A DNA stretch of 64,000 bases from Cytophagales bacterium (GCA_013298025.1 JAAFJE010000002.1:1-64000), one strand, 5' to 3'. Positions 14,673 through 24,019 are shown, numbered from the stretch's first letter. The notes: generated by a model from the sequence alone, not told the origin. A program made the numbers and translations.

Positions 14673-15533
14673 ATGATTTTAGTAACAGGAGCTTCAGGAC
14701 AATTAGGTGCAGGCATAGTTGAGCATTTATTAACAAAAATTCCCGCCAATGAAATCGCTGTGTTGGTCAGAGATGCCCAAAAAGTGGCAGCTTTACAAGC
14801 CAAAGGCGTTTCGGTACGCACAGGCGATTACCACGATGTGGCATCTTTGCAAACCGCTTTTGATGGCATCGACAAAGTATTATTGATTTCTTCCAACGAT
14901 TTCAACAACCGTATCGGGCAACACAAAAATGTGGTAGATGCTGCCAAAGCTGCTGGGGTAAAACACCTCCTTTATACGGGTGTAGCACTGAAAGACATCC
15001 AAACCTCGCCCCTTAAACCCTTGTTGGAAGACCATTTTCTGACCGAAGCTTACATCGAAGCTAGTGGTCTTCACTACACTTTCCTACGCAACAGCTTGTA
15101 TTTCGAGGTCGTGCCTATGTTTTTAGGGGCTCAGGTGCTGGAAACAGGCGTTTATTTTGCCGCAGGAGAAGGCAAAGTAGCTTTTGCTTTACGTCAAGAG
15201 TTGGCAGAAGCCACAGCCAATATTTTGGTTAGCGACGGACACGAAAACAAGATTTATCCATTGACAGGAGCAACGGCGTATTCGTTCGCCGAGGTAGCCC
15301 AAGTGCTATCGGCTATCGCTGGTAAAACAGTAGGATACCACAGCCCCGAGAGCAGTGAATTTGAAGGTTTTCTCCGACAAATCGGTTTGCCCGAGGGTAT
15401 TGTATTGATGTCGGTTTTGTTTGCCGCAGGTGTTAAAAACACAGATTTTGAAGAAACAGATGCTTCTTTAGAAACATGGCTTGGTCGTAAACCTATCGAC
15501 CTCCAGACATTTTTACAAAGTGTTTTTGCCTAA
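14673..15533 (+). CDS. NmrA-like NAD(P)H:quinone reductase (QorB/YtfG type)
   Basis: 286 aa. The Rossmann start MILVTGASGQLGAGIVEHLL has the GxxGxxG nucleotide loop. It is followed by VLVRDAQKV, a KVLLISSND strand and HLLYTGVAL, and the tail ends in LSAIAGK...LETWLGRKP, as in the NmrA/QOR2 atypical SDR family. These are cytosolic enzymes reducing quinones or acting as redox sensors. The pairing with a divergent HxlR regulator is a common and functionally sensible one: toxic quinones induce the enzyme. A strong terminator follows. Confidence 0.88.
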   Translation: MILVTGASGQLGAGIVEHLLTKIPANEIAVLVRDAQKVAALQAKGVSVRTGDYHDVASLQTAFDGIDKVLLISSNDFNNRIGQHKNVVDAAKAAGVKHLLYTGVALKDIQTSPLKPLLEDHFLTEAYIEASGLHYTFLRNSLYFEVVPMFLGAQVLETGVYFAAGEGKVAFALRQELAEATANILVSDGHENKIYPLTGATAYSFAEVAQVLSAIAGKTVGYHSPESSEFEGFLRQIGLPEGIVLMSVLFAAGVKNTDFEETDASLETWLGRKPIDLQTFLQSVFA

Positions 15534-15543
15534 ATTATTCTTC

Positions 15544-15595
15544 AAAAGCAGGTGATAAGCCATCGCTGGGTATTGGCTTACCACCTGCTTTTTTT
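15544..15595 (+). terminator. Terminator of the quinone-reductase gene
   Basis: AAGCAGGTGATAAGCCA pairs with TGGCTTACCACCTGCTT at 16 of 17 positions, followed by a T run. It begins about 10 bp after the stop codon. Confidence 0.85.
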
Positions 15596-15658
15596 CTCTT
15601 TGCCCCATCTATTTTTAACGAAACTTGTCGATATTTGTGCCAATAACCGTTAAAAATA

Positions 15659-16252
15659 ATGCCTTATTTAATTATTGACTTAGAAATGTCGGGCAACCTC
15701 GTCGGGTTTCACGACATCATCCAAATTGGAGCCGTATTAGCCGATGATAATTGGAAAAAACTAGCCACCTTCGAGAGCTTGGTCTATCCCGACAACGAAG
15801 AAGTATTTTCGTCGGAAGCAGAAGAAATTCATGGCATAGCCATCGAAGACCTCGAAGAAGCTCCCTCTTCGTTTGATGTACTAGAAGACTTGGAAGCGTG
15901 GGTAAGAAAAACCCTCAGAAAGAGCGATACCCAATCGCTTAAAGATGTGGTTTTGTGCGGACAAAGCGTCATCAACGACATCAATTTTTTGAAAGCCAAA
16001 TTCGATGAATTTCATATTGATTGGCCATTTGCCTATAAACTCATCGACTTACTCAGTATTTCGATGGTCATGTATCAGGTATTCGACAACAGCGGAAAGG
16101 CTCGTCCTAAATCATACAGCCTCAATGCCGTAGCCGACTTTTTTGGTATTCATCGCAGCGAAGATACCCACGATGCCCTCGAAGATGCCCTCATGACGTA
16201 TGAATGTTTCAAAAAATATTTTGCCTTGATACAACAACTCCGTTTGCCCTAA
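15659..16252 (+). CDS. DnaQ-like 3'-5' exonuclease
   Basis: 197 aa, DEDDh exonuclease fold. ExoI: IIDLEMSGNLVG with D-x-E; ExoII: NDINFLKAKFDEF with the second Asp; ExoIII: THDALEDALMTYECF with the His-Asp pair. The residues between (CGQSVINDINFL) fit RNase T/DnaQ-type proteins. It removes nucleotides from 3' ends, either in proofreading/repair or RNA trimming. It is followed after only 6 bp by the next gene, so the two are co-transcribed. Confidence 0.85.
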   Translation: MPYLIIDLEMSGNLVGFHDIIQIGAVLADDNWKKLATFESLVYPDNEEVFSSEAEEIHGIAIEDLEEAPSSFDVLEDLEAWVRKTLRKSDTQSLKDVVLCGQSVINDINFLKAKFDEFHIDWPFAYKLIDLLSISMVMYQVFDNSGKARPKSYSLNAVADFFGIHRSEDTHDALEDALMTYECFKKYFALIQQLRLP

Positions 16253-16258
16253 GCCACT

Positions 16259-16720
16259 ATGTCTGACCTGCTCTACCAAGCCGACGTACTTTTAGAAAAA
16301 TTTCCAGGCAAAGGCGGCTGGACTTACGCACGCATCGAAGCCATTGCCCCCAATCCTCAAAATCCATTCGGATGGGTACAGGTACAAGGCACAATAGACT
16401 CCTTTGCCCTGCATCGTTATAAACTGATGCCTATGGGCAACGGACAATTATTTTTACCCATAAGAGCCGAAATTCGTAAAAAAATCAAGAAAGAAGCGGG
16501 CGATTTTGTACACGTAGTACTATATACTGATGACAGCAAAGGCGTTTTTCCCGACTGGATACACCATAGTTTGGCAACAGACCCCGATGCCGAACGTTCT
16601 TTTCATATACTTGAAGTAAATCAACAGCAAAAATATATTGATTGGGTATTGGCGGTAAAAAAAGAAGAAAGTCAAGTAGAAAGAATGGCGGAACTGTTGA
16701 AAAAACTAGCCCAAAAGTAG
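16259..16720 (+). CDS. DUF1905/YdeI-type protein
   Basis: 153 aa. The first 100 residues match the DUF1905 beta-barrel: GGWTYARIEAI, a VQVQGTIDSFALHRYKLMPMGNGQLFLPIRAEIRKKI core, and GDFVHVVLYTDD. The rest (DPDAERSFHILEVNQQQKYIDWVLAVKKEESQVERM) resembles the YdeI/OmpD-associated helix pair, named from bacteriocin-protection work. The biochemical activity is unknown. The start lies 6 bp after the exonuclease stop, which implies one transcript. Confidence 0.75.
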   Translation: MSDLLYQADVLLEKFPGKGGWTYARIEAIAPNPQNPFGWVQVQGTIDSFALHRYKLMPMGNGQLFLPIRAEIRKKIKKEAGDFVHVVLYTDDSKGVFPDWIHHSLATDPDAERSFHILEVNQQQKYIDWVLAVKKEESQVERMAELLKKLAQK

Positions 16721-16800
16721 AAAACATAAAGAACACGTTTGATGGATTTCTTGAATCTATCATCGCAAGTCAATAGCAAAATATTTATACAAAACTCAAT

Positions 16801-16853
16801 GCTTTTGGGGAAAATTTTCGACTGCTTAGTTGTCGGAAACTTTCCCCAAAAGC
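16801..16853. terminator. Long bidirectional hairpin terminator
   Basis: GCTTTTGGGGAAA and TTTCCCCAAAAGC form a perfect 13-bp outer stem, with an inner TTTCGAC/GTCGGAAA stem. It lies between two convergent transcription units. Confidence 0.8.
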
Positions 16854-16880
16854 ATGAAAAGATTGGTTTACCTATTTTCA

Positions 16881-18389
16881 CTACTGAATCGTTTTAGGCT
16901 GATAAACCTTAACAACGCCATCGTTTTCGCTGCTCACCACCAACAAACTTTTCTTAGTCGGGCTATTTTTAGCAGGAATATACAAAACGCCTTCTGGAGC
17001 ATCGCCACATTTCAAGAGTTGTAAAAACACAGGAGCTTTAGGATTGCTAATATCATAAACTGCTACGGCATCGGCACGCTCCATGCCTACAAAAGCCACT
17101 GGTTTTGTACCAACTTTTCCAATCGTAATACCTTCTGGTTCAACGCCTTTATCATCGCTTCGAGTATCGTCATACAGACTCGCTTCGGCACATTTTTTAT
17201 CTAATTCACTTTTGCTATCAAAAAGCAAACTGCCATCGTTGCCGTTCCACACACTAAACGAACGAGCCCCGAAAGAGTACAATTCGTCGTAATCGCCATC
17301 GCCGTCGGTATCGCCAAGGGTTTTGGTCAAGTTCAAACGCCCCAATTGTGCTGTTCCTTTGAGCGTACTTGCCGTAGGAAAAGCAGTAGCGTCGAAATTC
17401 AAGGTACTAGCTCTTGCTATTTCCGAGTAGCCCGCATATTCACGTGCATCGCCTTCGTTGGCAGTAAACAAATACGGAATGCCTCCTTCTTCATACACCG
17501 CAATGGCATCGGGCATATATATGCCTTTTACATTCCATTTGGCAAAAGTGATGGCATTATCTCTGTCGCTTGGGTCAATGACGTTTTCGTCGGTATTGTA
17601 GTTTTTAAATCCTAAAGGAAAAATTTGTGTAATGCTTTTGCTGGCAAGGTCTATTTTGGCAATAGCATTGTTTTCTTGTAACGTAACCCAAGCCGTTTTC
17701 GAGTCGCTCGATACGGTGATATACTCTGGCTCTATGTCTTGAGCAAACGAAGCGTTCGCTCCAAAAATACGCAAACCTTTGGCTTTGAGTGCAGTAGCCT
17801 GCGAAGCAAAAGTGTTAAAATCAACGGTTGTTACAGCGTAGTTGTCTTCTACCGAAATGATAGAAATACTTCCTACAGGGTCGTTGGTATAGGCATCGTT
17901 GGGTTCGCCTTCGTTGGCGGTAATGATGTATTTGCCATCGGGCGAAAACGTCACCATATCGGGCAATGCCCCTACCGAAATCACCTTCAATTCTGCCAAA
18001 TCGGTTGTTCTAAACACGGCTACTTTACCAGTGGCTTGCTTGTCGGTCGATTCGATAGCGGCGGCTAATTTTTCGTTAGCAACACTCACACTATTCACTG
18101 CACCGCCATAAGGTGCCATGCTGATAGCCCCTGTTACTTTCATGTTGCTAGGGTCGGCAAAGTCGATAACATCAATTTTGTTGACCGTTCCGTTATTTAC
18201 TACAAACAAACGTTTGGTACGTGGGTCGTATGCCGAAATTTCGGCAGCACCTACGTCGCCGATGTCAATTGTACCTAGTTCTGCAAAAGTAGCGGGGTCT
18301 TCGTTGACAAAAAATTCAGGCTCGCTGTCGTTGTTTTGGCAACTCAAAAATGTACAGGCAAGAGCAAGAGATAGGATTAGTTTTTTCAT
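16881..18389 (-). CDS. Choice-of-anchor I family beta-propeller lipoprotein
   Basis: 502 aa from the ATG at 18389. The signal peptide ends in a lipobox (MKKLILSLALACTFLSC), so the protein is lipid-anchored. The mature chain is a seven-bladed propeller typical of choice-of-anchor I proteins: VVNNGTVNKIDVIDFADP, FSPDGKYIITANEGEPNDAY, KGIYMPDAIAVYEEGGIPYLFTANEGDAREY, VEPEGITIGKVGTKPVAFVGMERADAVAVYDISNP. It also has an LGDTDGDGDYDE calcium-binding-like loop. It may bind phosphate esters or act as an esterase-like surface protein; no activity can be asserted. It has its own -7 box. Confidence 0.85.
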   Translation of the reverse strand: MKKLILSLALACTFLSCQNNDSEPEFFVNEDPATFAELGTIDIGDVGAAEISAYDPRTKRLFVVNNGTVNKIDVIDFADPSNMKVTGAISMAPYGGAVNSVSVANEKLAAAIESTDKQATGKVAVFRTTDLAELKVISVGALPDMVTFSPDGKYIITANEGEPNDAYTNDPVGSISIISVEDNYAVTTVDFNTFASQATALKAKGLRIFGANASFAQDIEPEYITVSSDSKTAWVTLQENNAIAKIDLASKSITQIFPLGFKNYNTDENVIDPSDRDNAITFAKWNVKGIYMPDAIAVYEEGGIPYLFTANEGDAREYAGYSEIARASTLNFDATAFPTASTLKGTAQLGRLNLTKTLGDTDGDGDYDELYSFGARSFSVWNGNDGSLLFDSKSELDKKCAEASLYDDTRSDDKGVEPEGITIGKVGTKPVAFVGMERADAVAVYDISNPKAPVFLQLLKCGDAPEGVLYIPAKNSPTKKSLLVVSSENDGVVKVYQPKTIQ

Positions 18390-18415
18390 GAAAATTCGTA
18401 TATGATTTGTACCCA

Positions 18416-18423
18416 CAAAAGTA
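18416..18423 (-). promoter_or_regulatory. -7 box of the choice-of-anchor lipoprotein gene
   Basis: Minus strand TACTTTTG matches TAnnTTTG, 27 bp upstream of the ATG at 18389. This supports 18389 over an in-frame codon further upstream. Confidence 0.6.
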
Positions 18424-18677
18424 CCTTTGGACTTTTAGCTTAAAATAATTCAATTATTAAGGCTATGTGAAGATTCGGTAGCGTTTTGTTAAGAATGCTT
18501 AAACAGAAAACAAGAGGAGGGTATATTGGCGATAAAATTGGTACTTATGGCATAAAGTGAAAAGGGGTTTTTCTTAAAATAATTCAACAATTCGGGTTCA
18601 ATACGTAATTGACCCAACAATGACTATTATCAGTCTTTGCGGTTGGATAAAAAAAAGTGATTGAATGGTTTTTTCCT

Positions 18678-18685
18678 TAACTTTG
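18678..18685 (+). promoter_or_regulatory. -7 box of the PAS histidine kinase gene
   Basis: TAACTTTG matches TAnnTTTG. Transcription would begin near 18690, which rules out the upstream TTG at 18661 as a start and favours the ATG at 18733. Confidence 0.55.
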
Positions 18686-18732
18686 AGATGCAATCAAGAT
18701 TTGCATATCGTTTAAAATATATTTTGTATCGT

Positions 18733-20337
18733 ATGTCAAGTGCTAAAGAACTGGCGCAAAGTTTATGTCAAACAGCCCTAGAGAATAGTCCGCTTTTTAT
18801 TGGTATTTACGAACCCACACAGCAAGCTTTTATTTTCATCAATCAAAAAGGCTTAGAGATGTTTGATGTAAATGCCATAGATAGTTTCAACCATTGGTAC
18901 CACAAAGGCATTTACGTGGGAATTGCTGTGGCTGACAAAGAAAAAGAAATGCAAATGGCTATGAGTCAGGGCAAAACATGGACGGAGGATTTGCTTTTTG
19001 GCAAGCCCAATGGCCGCTTTTTCTGGGGAAGAATCTTCGTCAAACAACTCGACGAATCGGGCAAATGGCTCATCAATATTGCTGATATTCAGTCGGAAAA
19101 GTCTTCTTTAGAAAAGTTTTCAGAAGGGGAAGCCCGTTTTGAAGCCATGTTTATGCACGCTGCCATTGGCATTGTGATGATTGACAAAGAAAGTAAAATT
19201 GTCCTCACCAATCGCTTTGCCAATGGCTTGTTTGGTTATGCACCAGACGAACTATTAGGCAAACCTATTGAAATCCTATTGCCTAGCACTTTGTCGGCGG
19301 CTCATCGGAGTCATACGGCAAAGTATTTAGAAAAGCCTCAGATTCGGCCGATGGGCATTGGTATGGATTTGAAGGCCCGCAAAAAAGATGGAACGCTTTT
19401 TTCGGTAGAAATCAGTTTGAGTTATTTTGTTCAAAACAATAACCAATATTTCATCTCTTTTATCAATGACATTACGTACAAGAAAAAAATTGAGATGGAA
19501 ATGATTCTCAAGAATCAAGAAATCAAGAAGCTCAACGAAAGCCTAGAGCAAGAAGTTATGAACCGCACCAATGCCTTGGTAGAAACCCTCAAAGATTTAG
19601 AGCAGTCGAAAACAGAGCTTGAAATTGCACTCAGCAAGGAAAAAGAATTAGGCGAACTCAAATCTCGTTTTGTGGCTATGGCATCGCATGAGTTTCGTAC
19701 ACCGCTTACGGCAATTTTATCGTCGGCTTCTTTGATTGCCAAATATCCTAAATCAGAAGACCAAGAAAAACGGGAAAAACACATTCACCGCATCAAGTCG
19801 GCGGTCAGTAATTTGACCGATATTTTGGAGGAATTTTTATCCGTTGGCAAGCTCGAAGAAGGCAAAATAGAAGCCAAATGGGCAAGTTTCAACATCGAAG
19901 ACCTCATCAACGACGTATTATCTGATTTAAGAAACCTCACCAAAACGGGGCAAAAAATTGTGTATATCAACCAAAATTGCGAGCAGATTTACTCAGATAA
20001 ATCTTTACTCCGCAAAATCCTCATCAACTTGTGTTCTAATGCCATCAAATTTTCGGGCGACGAAAGTAGCATTACTATCCAAACGGCTTCGCACGCAGAT
20101 GGCTTTAGTTTGGCTGTAAGTGACCAAGGCATTGGCATTTCGGAAGAAGACCAAAAGCATTTGTTCGATAGATTTTTCAGGGGCGTAAACGTGACCAATA
20201 TCCAAGGCACGGGTTTGGGGCTTCATATTGTAGCGAAATATACCGAAATTTTGGGCGGAAAAGTACAAATCAACAGTCAGTTGAACCTTGGAACTACCGT
20301 AATTGTAGAATTTCCCCTATTAAGCGACGAACGCTAG
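18733..20337 (+). CDS. PAS-domain sensor histidine kinase
   Basis: 534 aa from the ATG at 18733. Two PAS units lie at about 15-125 and 140-255 (FEAMFMHAAIGIVMIDKESKIVLTN, FGYAPDELLGKPIEILLPSTL, KKDGTLFSVEISLSYF). A coiled coil follows (about 255-310). HisKA has the phosphoacceptor His319 in MASHEFRTPLTAI. HATPase_c has LCSNAIKFSG (N box), VSDQGIGISEEDQKHLF (G1) and GTGLGLHIVAKY (G2). There is no membrane helix, so it is a cytosolic sensor. The receiver-CRP regulator gene starts 89 bp downstream and is the likely phosphorylation target. Confidence 0.9.
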   Translation: MSSAKELAQSLCQTALENSPLFIGIYEPTQQAFIFINQKGLEMFDVNAIDSFNHWYHKGIYVGIAVADKEKEMQMAMSQGKTWTEDLLFGKPNGRFFWGRIFVKQLDESGKWLINIADIQSEKSSLEKFSEGEARFEAMFMHAAIGIVMIDKESKIVLTNRFANGLFGYAPDELLGKPIEILLPSTLSAAHRSHTAKYLEKPQIRPMGIGMDLKARKKDGTLFSVEISLSYFVQNNNQYFISFINDITYKKKIEMEMILKNQEIKKLNESLEQEVMNRTNALVETLKDLEQSKTELEIALSKEKELGELKSRFVAMASHEFRTPLTAILSSASLIAKYPKSEDQEKREKHIHRIKSAVSNLTDILEEFLSVGKLEEGKIEAKWASFNIEDLINDVLSDLRNLTKTGQKIVYINQNCEQIYSDKSLLRKILINLCSNAIKFSGDESSITIQTASHADGFSLAVSDQGIGISEEDQKHLFDRFFRGVNVTNIQGTGLGLHIVAKYTEILGGKVQINSQLNLGTTVIVEFPLLSDER

Positions 20338-20426
20338 AAAATGTATAAAAATCGTTAGTATATTGCACGCAATTTAATAGTTTGGTACAAACAAGCTCCA
20401 TCGTTTATTCATAACACGTAAGAATC

Positions 20427-21488
20427 ATGAAAACCATTTTGTTGATAGAAGATAGCGACGACATCAGAGAAACCACTGCCGAAATCTTGGAATTGGCAAA
20501 TTACGATGTTGTAACAGCCGCCAATGGCAAAGAAGGCGTAGAAAAAGCAATAGCCAAACGACCCGATTTAGTAATTTGCGATATTATGATGCCTATTTTA
20601 GACGGCTATGGCGTGTTGCATATTTTTAATCAAAATCCCGATTTGCAGGGAACACCCTTCATTTTTCTTACGGCTAAAACCGAACGAAGCGATTTCAGAA
20701 AAGGCATGGAAATGGGGGCAGACGACTACCTGACCAAACCTTTCCACGAAATAGAATTGCTCAATGCCATTGAAAGCCGCCTGAAAAAAGTAGAACAAAT
20801 TATCCAAGGAGCAGGCAAAACAACCGCCGAGCATATCGACGCTTTTTACCAAGAAGCCCAACAACACAAAGATTTAGCGTCGCTGTCGCTCGACCGCAAG
20901 ATTTCTAACGTCAAGAAAAAGCAAATTGTGTACTCGGAAGGCGACGAGCCAATTAAGTTTTATTTCTTGAAATCGGGTAAAATCAAAACCTATAAAACCA
21001 ATACCGACGGCAAGGAATTTGTGACGGGTTTGTACAACGAAGGTGATTTTTTTGGGCATATAGCCATTATTGAAAATACAGATTATCAAGAAACGGCGGA
21101 GGCATTAGAAGATTCGCAAGTGATTGGGATTCCGAAACATGACTTTATGGAATTGGTTTATAAGAACCAACACGTAGCCAATAAGTTCATTAAACTTCTT
21201 GCCAATAATATTGCCGACAAAGAAAATTATTTGTTGGGTATGGCCTACAATTCCTTGCGTAAACGTGTAGCCGACGGCTTGTTGCTATTGCAGAAAAAAT
21301 ACAAGCAAGAAGCCAGCCAGCGTTTTACCATGAAAATCTCTCGTGACGACCTCGCTTCTATTGTAGGCACAGCCACCGAATCGCTGATTAGAACCCTCAG
21401 CGAATTTAAAGCTGACAAGTTAATCGAAATCAACGGCAGTGAAATTACAATAGTTGACGAAAGGAAATTGACGAATCTCAGAAATTAA
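20427..21488 (+). CDS. Response regulator fused to CRP/FNR-type transcription factor
   Basis: 353 aa, three domains. Receiver, about 1-120: acidic pocket Glu8-Asp9, phospho-Asp52 in LVICDIMMP, Lys in LTKPFHE. Cyclic-nucleotide-binding-like domain, about 145-265: KKKQIVYSEGDEPIKFYFLKSGKIKTYK, GDFFGHIAII. Crp-type HTH, about 280-345: TMKISRDDLASIVGTATESLIRTLSEFK. The fusion couples phosphorylation to DNA binding without a separate effector. It is placed directly after a PAS histidine kinase, which makes a cognate pair. Such proteins in Bacteroidota often respond to redox or light-type PAS inputs; the regulon is unknown. Confidence 0.9.
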   Translation: MKTILLIEDSDDIRETTAEILELANYDVVTAANGKEGVEKAIAKRPDLVICDIMMPILDGYGVLHIFNQNPDLQGTPFIFLTAKTERSDFRKGMEMGADDYLTKPFHEIELLNAIESRLKKVEQIIQGAGKTTAEHIDAFYQEAQQHKDLASLSLDRKISNVKKKQIVYSEGDEPIKFYFLKSGKIKTYKTNTDGKEFVTGLYNEGDFFGHIAIIENTDYQETAEALEDSQVIGIPKHDFMELVYKNQHVANKFIKLLANNIADKENYLLGMAYNSLRKRVADGLLLLQKKYKQEASQRFTMKISRDDLASIVGTATESLIRTLSEFKADKLIEINGSEITIVDERKLTNLRN

Positions 21489-21574
21489 GCATGGTTGCAT
21501 TGAGAAGGGGAGAAAATGACTGCTATGCGAGATTATAGAACGAATTTCCTATCAAAAGCAATAGATGAAAATAG

Positions 21575-21582
21575 TATCTTTG
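21575..21582 (+). promoter_or_regulatory. -7 box of the PARIS-like operon
   Basis: TATCTTTG matches TAnnTTTG, 33 bp before the ATG at 21615. It indicates that the two-gene operon has its own promoter. Confidence 0.55.
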
Positions 21583-21614
21583 TTTGGAAAAGTGCATTTT
21601 AACATTGAAATAAA

Positions 21615-22973
21615 ATGAATCTAAATAATATAAAAAGTTTTACTATTCTTGGTCTTTTTGGGACTAATGACGTGACTATACCATTTAAAGAACGTACTAA
21701 AATTTTAATTGGAGAAAATGGACTTGGTAAGACTCAAGTATTAAATCTGTTTTATTACATGCTTGAAAGAAACTTCTTTAGACTAGGGGAGTTTAATTTT
21801 AATAAAATAATCCTTGAATTTGAAACGGAAACGGTAGAAGTTTCTAAGAAACAAATCGACGAATTAGTAAAGGAAGTGTTTAGCGACCTTTCAGTTCAAG
21901 ACTTCATTGAAGAATTTGGATACTCGCATTTTGAATTTCTAAAAAACAAATATATTCAATTAAAAGGAAATCGTTTTCAGTTTGAAAGGGAATTAAATAA
22001 TAGCTACAGTAAGTATAGAAAATACCCGTTACATCGAATATTTAGAATTTTTGACAAATTAGAATCTAACCCCAATTCTACCATTTTTAATTACCAAATA
22101 AAAAACTGTGAATACATCATCAACGGTGCAATGAATGGGTATGACATTATGTATTTCCCAACTTATAGACGTGTTGAAGAAGATTTACACAGTTTGGGTT
22201 ATGATGAGGATAATATCAACTTTGACGAAGACAAAGCACTGATTCAGTTTGGGATGGATGACGTTCAGAGAAGATTTAATTTTATTCAGAATACCATCGA
22301 TAAGTTGTCTAAAGAAGGTTTTGCTCAATTTACAAAGGATATTTTAAATGTTGTTGTTGAAGACGTTCAACCACGAATGAATATCTTTGAAAAAATCAAC
22401 GAAGAAGATATTGATATTATATTATCAAGAGTAGGAAGTCTTTTAACACCAAATCAAAAAGATTCCGTTAAAAGTGCTGTTGTAAATAAACAATACAAAA
22501 ATCCATTATCGGGATACTTGTTACAGAAGCTTGTCGATATTTACGAAAACCAAAAAGAATTAGATAACTCCGTTAAAGTATTCAGAGATGTTTGCAACAA
22601 ATACCTTATCAATAAAGAAGTTTTTTACGATGAAAGTGCCATTAAAATTTTCATTAAATCACATTTTACAGGAGAAGAAATAAAGCTGAGTAAACTCTCT
22701 TCTGGAGAAAAGCAAATTGTTTCAATATTTTCCAAAGTTTATCTTTCGGAAAAAGATAAAAGGTTTGTTGTTCTATTTGATGAACCTGAATTATCCTTGA
22801 GTATGATTTGGCAAAAGCAATTATTGCCTGATATTTTAGCGTCTAAAAAATGTAATTTTTTACTTGCTGTTACACACTCTCCTTTTATTTTCGACAATGA
22901 ATTAGACCAATATGCAGTTGGTTTAAGTGAATATGTTACAGAATCATCAGAAACTTTAAGCATAGAGAATTAA
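21615..22973 (+). CDS. ariA: PARIS-like defence ATPase (AriA type, AAA/ABC-like)
   Basis: 452 aa. ABC/SMC-like ATPase without membrane segments: Walker A Gly33-Thr40 (GENGLGKT), ABC signature LSSGEKQ at 361-367, Walker B FVVLFDEPE with Asp389-Glu390, and switch His421 in VTHSP. The middle 300 residues are helical, charged and AT-rich in codon use. It is followed 9 bp later by a DUF4435 gene. That pair defines PARIS, a phage anti-restriction-induced system in which the ATPase holds the DUF4435 toprim effector inactive until a phage anti-restriction protein is sensed. Assignment rests on the pairing plus motifs; other OLD-like ATPase systems exist, so the subtype is open. Confidence 0.72.
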   Translation: MNLNNIKSFTILGLFGTNDVTIPFKERTKILIGENGLGKTQVLNLFYYMLERNFFRLGEFNFNKIILEFETETVEVSKKQIDELVKEVFSDLSVQDFIEEFGYSHFEFLKNKYIQLKGNRFQFERELNNSYSKYRKYPLHRIFRIFDKLESNPNSTIFNYQIKNCEYIINGAMNGYDIMYFPTYRRVEEDLHSLGYDEDNINFDEDKALIQFGMDDVQRRFNFIQNTIDKLSKEGFAQFTKDILNVVVEDVQPRMNIFEKINEEDIDIILSRVGSLLTPNQKDSVKSAVVNKQYKNPLSGYLLQKLVDIYENQKELDNSVKVFRDVCNKYLINKEVFYDESAIKIFIKSHFTGEEIKLSKLSSGEKQIVSIFSKVYLSEKDKRFVVLFDEPELSLSMIWQKQLLPDILASKKCNFLLAVTHSPFIFDNELDQYAVGLSEYVTESSETLSIEN

Positions 22974-22982
22974 AAGCAAGGT

Positions 22983-23906
22983 ATGAGTTCATATATCCAA
23001 CAATTAAGGCAAAGTAAAGATAAAGCTACAGTTGCATACCAAGAATTTGCCCTTTCAACAAAAACTTTCGATAAGCATTTATTTTGTTTCTTTGAAGGAA
23101 ATGATAATCCTTATTATGTTCCTCGCATAAAAAACTTTACGGATAAAGTGTATCCTATTAATTGTGGAGGGCGAGATAAAGTTTTAAAAGTATATGAACT
23201 CATATCAAATCAAGAAGTTTACCATAAGTATGCCAAGGCTTTTTTTATTGATAGGGACTTTAACAGCACACGCCAAGATAACAGGGATATAATATTTGAA
23301 ACCCCTTGTTACGCTATTGAAAACCTGTATGTAAATCAAAGTGTATTTGAAGACATACTGATTCACGATTTCCAGTTTTCAAGAAACGATGCAAGTTTTG
23401 GGGTATGCCTTTCATTGTTTAACGATAGATTCAAAGAATTTAACGCTTCGGCCGTTCTCTTTAACGCCTGGTATGCTTGTTTAATCGACGTGAGAAATCA
23501 AACAGGAAAAAATACAGGCGTTCAATTAGACGAGAAATTGCCCAAGGGTTTTGTCCATATTTCCTTGCAATATGTGAGTGAGGACTATGATTTAGTTAAG
23601 CTTAAACAATCTTTTCCAGAGGCCATATACGTTGATGAGGAAGCCATAAGGAAGAAAGTCAGGGAATTTGAAACGTGTAATGCAGCATTAGTTTTTAGAG
23701 GTAAATATCAATTAGAATTTTTTATAACGCTATTACAACTAATCATAGATGACTCAAAAAAAGAGCAACAGTATGTAAAAAGTAAAATCAACTACCCATT
23801 TGACGGAGCAATTAACCATAAAAGAGCACTAAGTATATTTACGAATTACGCTTCAACCCCAGAAAGTTTAAATAGCTTTCTGCGAAACCTAACAACAAAG
23901 ATGTAA
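22983..23906 (+). CDS. ariB: PARIS-like DUF4435 toprim effector (AriB type)
   Basis: 307 aa. DUF4435 pattern: LFCFFEGNDNPYYVPRI with Glu38 as the toprim glutamate, YPINCGGRDKVLKVYELI, AFFIDRDFN with Asp90-x-Asp92, and TPCYAIENLY. These are the metal-binding positions of toprim nucleases (OLD family-like). In characterised PARIS systems the effector degrades specific tRNAs and halts growth. The protein follows the ATPase gene by 9 bp and is transcribed with it. Base composition is lower in G+C than the flanking kinase and waaA genes, in line with horizontal acquisition. Function is transferred from the family. Confidence 0.72.
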   Translation: MSSYIQQLRQSKDKATVAYQEFALSTKTFDKHLFCFFEGNDNPYYVPRIKNFTDKVYPINCGGRDKVLKVYELISNQEVYHKYAKAFFIDRDFNSTRQDNRDIIFETPCYAIENLYVNQSVFEDILIHDFQFSRNDASFGVCLSLFNDRFKEFNASAVLFNAWYACLIDVRNQTGKNTGVQLDEKLPKGFVHISLQYVSEDYDLVKLKQSFPEAIYVDEEAIRKKVREFETCNAALVFRGKYQLEFFITLLQLIIDDSKKEQQYVKSKINYPFDGAINHKRALSIFTNYASTPESLNSFLRNLTTKM

Positions 23907-23947
23907 ATATTTGAGCTTCGTTTTTCGTCGCATTCATCGCTAAGTCT

Positions 23948-24007
23948 TATCTGTTATCTGTGCATTATTGAAAGCCTTGTTTTCATACAATTGACAGATA
24001 ACAGATA
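23948..24007. terminator. Hairpin between the PARIS-like operon and ytxJ
   Basis: TATCTGTTATCTGT (23948-23961) and ACAGATAACAGATA (23994-24007) form a perfect 14-bp stem around a 32-base loop. It lies between convergent genes, 41 bp after the effector stop. The arms also contain a tandem TATCTGT repeat, so a protein-binding or element-border role is possible. Confidence 0.55.
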
Positions 24008-24019
24008 CAATAATACCTA

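Noticed and set aside
17083-18405. Plus-strand frames opposite the choice-of-anchor lipoprotein
   Set aside because: Reverse-complement shadows of a clear propeller protein.
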